From CAYLWN01 sp964387625 (GTDB taxonomy: Bacteria > Patescibacteriota > Microgenomatia > UBA10105), in NCBI GenBank assembly GCA_964387625.1, contig CAYLWN010000020.1, positions 1 to 16,910 on the forward strand: a stretch of 16,910 nt of DNA. The letters run 5' to 3'. The notes beneath the pieces were generated by a model, which was not told where the DNA came from, did no database searches, and saw only the letters and a program-made list of their open reading frames with translations. The position numbers and the translations under genes were made by a program. Positions 12,156-16,910 of the stretch are shown in pieces (the first letter of the stretch is position 1; each line of letters starts with the position of its first letter).

Positions 12156-13746
12156 AAAAAATACAGTGGATAATCTGCCAAAAACAAATTCAGACGATTG
12201 GTCCAAATATAGCGGAAGTTATCCGAGTGACCAAAAAACTCAAACACCTGGGCCTCAGGGTGGTTCAGTTGTGGAAAATCAGCAGCCGGTAAATTCAGGT
12301 GCATTTCCAGCGCCTCAAGCGGCAGTTGGTCAAGAACCAACCCCTGTAGTCACTCCGCCTCCAGTTTACGTAAACAATCCGGTTGTTGATAAAAAAGCTG
12401 ATCCTTTCGTTATTCATGAATCTGCAACACAACCGCCACCGCCAAGCAGTAATCTTTTAAAAAGAATATTTATGTTTCTATTATTAATCATTTTATTAGG
12501 AGCTTTGGGGTTTGGAGCGTTTAAACTTTCAGGTAAATTTCTAACTAAAAATCAGCCGGTGACTTTAACTTATTGGGGATTATGGGAAAATGAAGATGTT
12601 TTAAAACCGGCAATCGATGCGTATAAAAAACAGCATCCCAATGTAGAAATTGTCTACAGCAGACAATCGCATAAACAATATCGGGAACGGCTTCAAGCAG
12701 CAATAGAAAGAGGGGAAGGCCCTGATATTTTTAGATTTCATAATACTTGGATTCCGATGTTGGCCAAAGATCTAAGTCCTGCAGGCTCAACAGGCTATCA
12801 ATTGCAGGAATTTCAACAGACATTTTATCCTGTTGCATCCACAGATTTAATTGTTAACAACAAAATTTATGGAGCACCTTTGATGTTTGATGGCCTTGCC
12901 CTTTTTTATAATGAAGATCTGTTTAAAGCAGCCGGTGTAGCAGTACCCACAACTTGGGAAGAATTCAGAAAAACCGCTCAAACATTGACTGTCAAAAATA
13001 AAACCGGACAAATTATTACCGCCGGCGCTGCATTGGGCACTACCAATAACGTTGAGCATTTCAGCGACATATTGGCGGTAATGATGTTGCAAAACGGAGC
13101 AGATTTAAAAAATCCTGCAAGTCGTGAAGCTCAAGACGCAATCACTTTTTATCATTTATTTGTAGAGCAACCTGATTATACTTGGGACGAAACACAGGAT
13201 AATTCAGTGATTGCTTTTGCTAATGGCAAAGTAGCGATGATTTTTGCTCCATCCTGGCAAGTGTTTGCCATCAGATCTACTAACGCAAACCTGAAATTTC
13301 AGGTGGCTCCCATCCCGCAACTGGCGGGAACCAATATCAATTGGGCTTCATATTGGGTAGAAGGTGTATCTGCCAAAAGCAAACACTCAGACATTGCGTG
13401 GGATTTTATAAAATTCTTAAGTCAAAAAGAAATTCTTACTCAACTTTATACTGAACAAAGCAAAACTCGTCCTTTTGGTGAGCCTTATTCCCGAGTAGAT
13501 TTAGCGCAAACATTAATCAATGATCCATATGTAGGTGCATACATCAAAGAAGCTCAAACAGCTAAATCGTTTTTCTTAAGTTCCCGTACTCATGATAATG
13601 GTATAAATGACAGAATGATAAAATATTTAGAGGATGCCATAAATAGTCTGAGTAAGGGTGTAAGTCCGGAAAGTGCTTTGCAAACAACAGCCAAAGGTTT
13701 TTCTCAAGTTTTGACTAACTTCGGTTATCCTGCAACTGCCCCGTAA
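12151..13746 (+). CDS. Membrane-anchored extracellular solute-binding protein (family 1, sugar type)
   Basis: The 531-aa product has an unusual design. Residues 1-105 are a polar, Pro/Gln-rich tail, predicted cytoplasmic. A transmembrane helix follows at about 105-126 (IFMFLLLIILLGALGFGAF), then a complete periplasmic-binding fold. That domain starts VTLTYWGLWENEDVLKPAID and shows GEGPDIFRFHNTW, APLMFDGLALFYNEDLFKAA, VPTTWEEFRKTAQTL and AWDFIKFLSQKE, all typical of MalE/UgpB-type carbohydrate-binding proteins. Usual homologues have a lipoprotein signal instead of a cytoplasmic tail and anchor. No ABC permease or ATPase is present in the window, so the transporter it serves is unknown; it may be a sensor or a loading partner. 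It shares a short 10-base gap with the next gene. The ATG at 12151 gives the longest form; GTG 12166 may be the true start. Confidence 0.9.
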   Translation: MIKNTVDNLPKTNSDDWSKYSGSYPSDQKTQTPGPQGGSVVENQQPVNSGAFPAPQAAVGQEPTPVVTPPPVYVNNPVVDKKADPFVIHESATQPPPPSSNLLKRIFMFLLLIILLGALGFGAFKLSGKFLTKNQPVTLTYWGLWENEDVLKPAIDAYKKQHPNVEIVYSRQSHKQYRERLQAAIERGEGPDIFRFHNTWIPMLAKDLSPAGSTGYQLQEFQQTFYPVASTDLIVNNKIYGAPLMFDGLALFYNEDLFKAAGVAVPTTWEEFRKTAQTLTVKNKTGQIITAGAALGTTNNVEHFSDILAVMMLQNGADLKNPASREAQDAITFYHLFVEQPDYTWDETQDNSVIAFANGKVAMIFAPSWQVFAIRSTNANLKFQVAPIPQLAGTNINWASYWVEGVSAKSKHSDIAWDFIKFLSQKEILTQLYTEQSKTRPFGEPYSRVDLAQTLINDPYVGAYIKEAQTAKSFFLSSRTHDNGINDRMIKYLEDAINSLSKGVSPESALQTTAKGFSQVLTNFGYPATAP

Positions 13747-13756
13747 ATTACATTAA

Positions 13757-14617
13757 GTGAAAAAAATAGACCGGCAAATATTGAAAACCATTATCTATGC
13801 TGATTTGTTTAACTATCCTTTAACGCGTCCGGAAATCTGGCGGTATTTAATAGGGACAAGCAAGCACAGTAAATTTTCTACGGCACTTGATTTATTGGTC
13901 AAAAATAAACAGCTTTATTTCAAGCACAGCTTTTTTTCCTTACCTAAAAGATTTGCCATCATAAAACAAAGAATTGTTCGAAAAAAAATTGCTAAACAAA
14001 AAATTAAATATGCTTCCCGTGCAGTTAGTATACTAAAATATATCCCCTCAGTTTGGTACATAGGTATTTCAGGAGCTGTGGCTATGGCAAACGCACCTCA
14101 TGATGATGACATAGATTTTTTTATTATTACATCACCGAATGCTTTATGGATAACCAGATTTTTGTCAACTTTAATTTTAGATTTATTTAAATTACGCCGT
14201 CATCCATATGATGAACATTATGTCAACAAAATTTGTTTGAATATGTTTTTGTCAGCTGACAAAATGAAAATGCCTAAACAATACAGAAACTTGTTTATAG
14301 CTCATGAAATTGTCCAGTTAAAAACATTAATCAATAAACATAATTCTTATGAAAGATTTTTACTTGCCAATTGTTGGCTGTTGAAACATATTCCCCAGGC
14401 AGTAGTTATGCCTAAACAAATGGGGCAGGTTAAACCTGACATAATTTGCCAATTATTAAGAGTGTTTGAAAAATTCAGTAAATATTGGCAACTTTCATAT
14501 ATGAAAAATAAAATTACCAACGAAGTGGTGAGTGACAGTATAATAAAATTTCATCCACATGATGCAAACGATTGGGTGATAAATAAATATTTAGAAAGAG
14601 TAAATTTATTAAAATGA
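13757..14617 (+). CDS. Nucleotidyltransferase-fold protein with N-terminal helix-turn-helix
   Basis: The 286-aa product begins with a helical segment like a winged helix (ILKTIIYADLFNYPLTRPEI), followed by a pol-beta-type nucleotidyltransferase core: ISGAVAMANAPHDDDIDFFI (about 104-123), in which Asp118 and Asp120 would bind metal after the Gly/Ser-rich turn. A helix with LWITRFLSTLIL and the segment NKICLNMFLS follow. The C-terminal third is helical. Proteins with this design recur as uncharacterised genes in related genomes; substrate and function are unknown. A minimal toxin-antitoxin nucleotidyltransferase is unlikely, because it is larger and no partner gene is present. The GTG start, 10 bases after the solute-binding protein gene, indicates co-transcription; no Shine-Dalgarno sequence is visible. 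Confidence 0.75.
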   Translation: MKKIDRQILKTIIYADLFNYPLTRPEIWRYLIGTSKHSKFSTALDLLVKNKQLYFKHSFFSLPKRFAIIKQRIVRKKIAKQKIKYASRAVSILKYIPSVWYIGISGAVAMANAPHDDDIDFFIITSPNALWITRFLSTLILDLFKLRRHPYDEHYVNKICLNMFLSADKMKMPKQYRNLFIAHEIVQLKTLINKHNSYERFLLANCWLLKHIPQAVVMPKQMGQVKPDIICQLLRVFEKFSKYWQLSYMKNKITNEVVSDSIIKFHPHDANDWVINKYLERVNLLK

Positions 14618-14626
14618 CTTGAGTAC

Positions 14627-14655
14627 TTGACAAAACTTCTGATGAAACATAAAAT
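14627..14655 (+). promoter_or_regulatory. Strong sigma70-type promoter of groESL
   Basis: TTGACA (14627-14632), a 17-base spacer and TAAAAT (14650-14655) form the best promoter in the window. Transcription would start near 14662, giving a ~105-base leader for groES. No CIRCE (HrcA) inverted repeat TTAGCACTC-N9-GAGTGCTAA is present. Confidence 0.75.
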
Positions 14656-14715
14656 AGCAATCATCCTAATTGACTGCCAAAATTATATTTAGAGCGTATA
14701 AATAATATAAATATA

Positions 14716-14749
14716 TTCCACCAAAGAATTTTTTTAAAAAAAGGTGGAA
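14716..14749 (+). promoter_or_regulatory. Leader hairpin next to the groES ribosome-binding site
   Basis: TTCCACC (14716-14722) pairs with GGTGGAA (14743-14749). The enclosed segment holds seven T followed by seven A (14729-14742), which can zip into a weak inner helix. The likely Shine-Dalgarno GAAAGG (14751-14756) starts 2 bases after the stem, 10 bases before the ATG. The position in a heat-shock leader makes an RNA-thermometer role conceivable. Confidence 0.45.
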
Positions 14750-14766
14750 AGAAAGGTAATAAATAT

Positions 14767-15063
14767 ATGGCAAAAATATTAAAGTTTAAACCCTTATTTG
14801 ATAATGTATTGATCAAACCTCTTGAAGCTGAAAGTAAGACTTCCTCCGGAATATATTTACCCGACAGTGCTAAGGAAAAACCTCAAATGGGGCAGGTGAT
14901 GGCTGTTGGTCCAGGCGCCTATGATGACGGAAAATTGTTACCAATGGCTGTAAAAGTTGGACAAAAAGTGATGTATAAAAAATGGGGTGGCAATGAAGTC
15001 AAAGTGGGTCATGAAGAATGGATGATGGTAGAGCAGAAAGATATATTAGCGATAGTTGAGTAA
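14767..15063 (+). CDS. groES: Co-chaperonin GroES
   Basis: This is the 10-kDa lid of the GroEL folding chamber. The 98-aa product has the normal length, the FKPLFDNVLIKPLEAESK start, the mobile loop with SSGIYLPDSAKEKPQMG (about 26-42) that docks on GroEL, and the AVGPGAYDDGKLLPMAVKVG roof region. The C-terminal part has YKKWGGNEVKVGHEEWMMV in place of the more common Tyr-Gly-Gly-Thr-type loop, which I regard as a lineage feature. It is led by the strong promoter at 14627, with a modest Shine-Dalgarno (GAAAGG). groEL follows in the same direction after 196 bases containing an inverted 7-base repeat array. Confidence 0.97.
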   Translation: MAKILKFKPLFDNVLIKPLEAESKTSSGIYLPDSAKEKPQMGQVMAVGPGAYDDGKLLPMAVKVGQKVMYKKWGGNEVKVGHEEWMMVEQKDILAIVE

Positions 15064-15072
15064 AAGTATCGC

Positions 15073-15172
15073 AAATCCTAAATCCTAAACACTAAATTCT
15101 AAAAAAATACAAAATATTTGAAATTTGAATTTTGAAATTTATTTAGGATTTAGAAATTAGAATTTAGAGTTT
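15073..15172. repeat. Inverted 7-base tandem arrays between groES and groEL
   Basis: The left array (15073-15100) is exactly four 7-base units: AAATCCT, AAATCCT, AAACACT, AAATTCT. The right array (15145-15172) is four complementary units: AGGATTT, AGAAATT, AGAATTT, AGAGTTT. A 44-base AT-rich spacer separates them. The pair could form a long hairpin in the groESL transcript, possibly setting the groES:groEL ratio. The unit is shared with 10522-10643. Confidence 0.85.
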
Positions 15173-15242
15173 ACTAAGATAGTAAATCAAGTTTAAGTTT
15201 AATTTTAATTTTATAAAAAGTTATTAAAATAGTAAAAATTTA

Positions 15243-15250
15243 CAAAGGAG
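15243..15250 (+). promoter_or_regulatory. Strong Shine-Dalgarno site of groEL
   Basis: CAAAGGAG (15243-15250) lies 9 bases before the ATG at 15260. It is the clearest ribosome-binding site in the window and contrasts with the genes that have none. Confidence 0.8.
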
Positions 15251-15259
15251 AATAAATTT

Positions 15260-16910
15260 ATGGCAAAACAATTAAAATTTTCAGAAGCAGCCCGACAAGC
15301 TTTAGTTCGGGGAGTAAATATTTTAGCCAAGGCAGTAGTTACTACATTGGGTCCAAAAGGTCGAAATGTAGCCTTAGATAAAAAATGGGGTGCACCCAAT
15401 GTGGTTCATGATGGAGTCACAGTTGCCAAAGAAATTGACTTGGAAGATCCATTTGAAAATATGGGAGCACAGCTTATCAAAGAAGCAGCTTCCAAAACCA
15501 ATGATGTAGCAGGGGATGGAACTACAACTGCAACTCTTTTAGCTCAATCAATTATCAACACCGGTTTTAAAAATGTGACAGCCGGAGCCAATCCCATGAT
15601 TTTGAAATCTGGAATGGAAAAAGGCGTTGAAACAGTGATTGCCGAAATCAAAAAAATGTCTAAAACTGTAAAAACAGATGATGTTGCCAAAGTTGCGACC
15701 ATCTCAGCACAAGATCCTAAAATCGGAGAACTCATTGCTGAAGCTTTAACAAAAGTCGGCAAAAACGGCGTAGTTACGGTTGAAGAAGGTAAAGGCTTGG
15801 CAATGGAAATAGAATATAAAGAAGGCATGGAATTTGATAAAGGTTATGCCTCTCCCTATTTTGTGACCAATGCCGATAAAATGGAAGCAGAAATTGAAGA
15901 TCCGTATATTTTGATTACGGATAAGAAAATTTCATCCATTCAAGATTTATTGCCATTCCTGGAAGGTTTTGTCAAAGTTTCCAAAAATTTAGTCATCATT
16001 GCTGATGAAATTGATGGAGAAGCCTTGGCAACTCTGGTCGTAAACAAATTAAGAGGCACTTTCAATGTTTTAGCTGTCAAAGCTCCGGGATTTGGAGATA
16101 GACGCAAGGAAATGTTGGAAGATATTGCAGTTTTGACCGGCGGAACAGTTATTTCTGAAGATACAGGCCGTAAGTTTGAAAATGTCAAAATTGAAGATTG
16201 TGGTCAAGCTGATAAAGTCTGGGCAGATAAAGAAAACTGTCGGATTATTGGCGGTAAAGGAACACAATCAGCAGTTGCTGCACGAGCTACACAAATTAAG
16301 CGAGAAATTGATGCATCAACATCTGATTTTGACAAAGAAAAACTGCAGGAAAGACTTGCCAAATTAACCGGCGGAGTAGCAGTTATCAATGTAGGTGCTG
16401 CAACAGAAGTTGAAATGAAAGATAAAAAAGAAAGAGTCAACGATGCAGTAGCTGCAACCAAAGCTGCTTTGGAAGAAGGCATTGTTCCAGGCGGTGGAGT
16501 AGCGTTACTTCGGGCAAGAGCTTCTTTGCTAAAATTGAAAAACACTTTAACGCAAGAAGATGAAAAAACCGGAGTCGATATTCTTTATCAAGCATTATCA
16601 GAACCGGTGAGATGGATTTCCAAAAATGCCGGAGCTGATGAAGGATGGGTGATGAGAAAAGTTGAAGAAGCAAAGGGAGATTATGGATTCAATGCCATGA
16701 CTATGGAATTTGGATCTATGATTACAGATGGGATTGTTGATCCGGCCAAAGTTACCAGGTCTGCTGTTCAAAACGCAGCATCTATTGGTATGATGGTTCT
16801 GACAACTGAAGCCTTGATCACTGACTTGCCGGAGAAAAATCCTCCAGCAGCCGGCGGAGGAATGCCAGGCGGTATGGGAGGAATGGGTGGCATGGGCGGA
16901 ATGGATTATT
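15260..16910 (+). CDS. groEL: Chaperonin GroEL, 3' end just outside the window
   Basis: The frame opens at ATG 15260 and stays open to the right edge: 550 codons with no stop reached. GroEL forms the double-ring ATP-driven folding chamber with GroES. The equatorial ATP-binding motifs are present: LGPKGRNVALD, DGVTVAKEI and NDVAGDGTTTATLLA, with the catalytic Asp in GDGTT. The apical part (GMEFDKGYASPYF, VKAPGFGDRRKEMLEDIAVL) and the second equatorial part (GGVAVINVGAATEVEMKDKK, EEGIVPGGGVALLRA) follow. The protein ends in the flexible tail MPGGMGGMGGMGGMDY; the stop must lie within a few codons, given family lengths of ~540-550. VVHDGVT, with His in place of the usual Lys/Asn, is a local variant. 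It has a strong Shine-Dalgarno site. Confidence 0.97.
   Translation, partial: MAKQLKFSEAARQALVRGVNILAKAVVTTLGPKGRNVALDKKWGAPNVVHDGVTVAKEIDLEDPFENMGAQLIKEAASKTNDVAGDGTTTATLLAQSIINTGFKNVTAGANPMILKSGMEKGVETVIAEIKKMSKTVKTDDVAKVATISAQDPKIGELIAEALTKVGKNGVVTVEEGKGLAMEIEYKEGMEFDKGYASPYFVTNADKMEAEIEDPYILITDKKISSIQDLLPFLEGFVKVSKNLVIIADEIDGEALATLVVNKLRGTFNVLAVKAPGFGDRRKEMLEDIAVLTGGTVISEDTGRKFENVKIEDCGQADKVWADKENCRIIGGKGTQSAVAARATQIKREIDASTSDFDKEKLQERLAKLTGGVAVINVGAATEVEMKDKKERVNDAVAATKAALEEGIVPGGGVALLRARASLLKLKNTLTQEDEKTGVDILYQALSEPVRWISKNAGADEGWVMRKVEEAKGDYGFNAMTMEFGSMITDGIVDPAKVTRSAVQNAASIGMMVLTTEALITDLPEKNPPAAGGGMPGGMGGMGGMGGMDY

Noticed and set aside
13757..14617. Nucleotidyltransferase as a MNT/HEPN-type toxin-antitoxin module
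   Set aside because: The protein is much larger than minimal nucleotidyltransferase antitoxins, has its own helical extensions, and no HEPN partner is adjacent.
14656..14766. CIRCE operator for HrcA before groES
   Set aside because: No TTAGCACTC...GAGTGCTAA inverted repeat is present; only an unrelated TTAGAGCG string occurs.
4142..15172. Repeat arrays as a CRISPR locus
   Set aside because: The 7-base units are contiguous with no unique spacers, the palindromes are single dispersed copies, and no cas gene is present.

Overview
The window is AT-rich and gene-dense. It looks like a chromosomal segment of an uncultivated Candidate Phyla Radiation (Patescibacteria) bacterium, most likely of the Microgenomates type. 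This is inferred from several signs: compact single-copy housekeeping genes; a membrane-anchored solute-binding protein with a proline-rich cytoplasmic tail; a GroEL/GroES pair with atypical local motifs; receiver-only signalling; and the style of the short palindromic repeats that fill nearly every gap. No rRNA, tRNA, CRISPR array, prophage or complete insertion sequence was seen.

Layout. Positions 1-4145 are read rightward: a 5'-truncated unknown protein, a membrane-anchored SurA-N-like chaperone, an EpmA-like lysyl-transfer enzyme directly followed by its expected substrate EF-P, a membrane-tethered thermonuclease-like protein, and a stand-alone receiver protein. Positions 4199-6544 hold valS on the minus strand, convergent with the receiver gene. 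An unrecognised 336-aa gene (6770-7780, plus strand) follows and converges on a leftward run of tsaD, a histidine phosphatase, a HxGH nucleotidyltransferase and a VanW-family protein (7798-12061). From 12062 everything reads rightward again: an anchored extracellular solute-binding protein, a DNA-polymerase-beta-type nucleotidyltransferase, groES, and groEL, which runs off the right edge. No gap exceeds 300 bases.

The functional theme is translation and protein quality control: EF-P and its modifier, ValS, TsaD (tRNA t6A), GroESL and a SurA-like foldase. A few envelope proteins are mixed in.

The most unusual content is a dense mosaic of short repeats. At least three families share GTCAT...ATCT ends, one GC-rich palindrome family is present, three families are built of 7-base units, and one 69-base pair carries a GGGTCCGACCC palindrome. 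They fill intergenic gaps, lie across stop codons, form almost the whole leader of efp, and occur in frame inside valS (one composite insert) and tsaD (five inserts). In tsaD they account for about 100 residues of extra length. Separately, several start codons lie only 6-8 nt after a -10 hexamer, which points to leaderless mRNAs, whereas groEL has a strong Shine-Dalgarno site.
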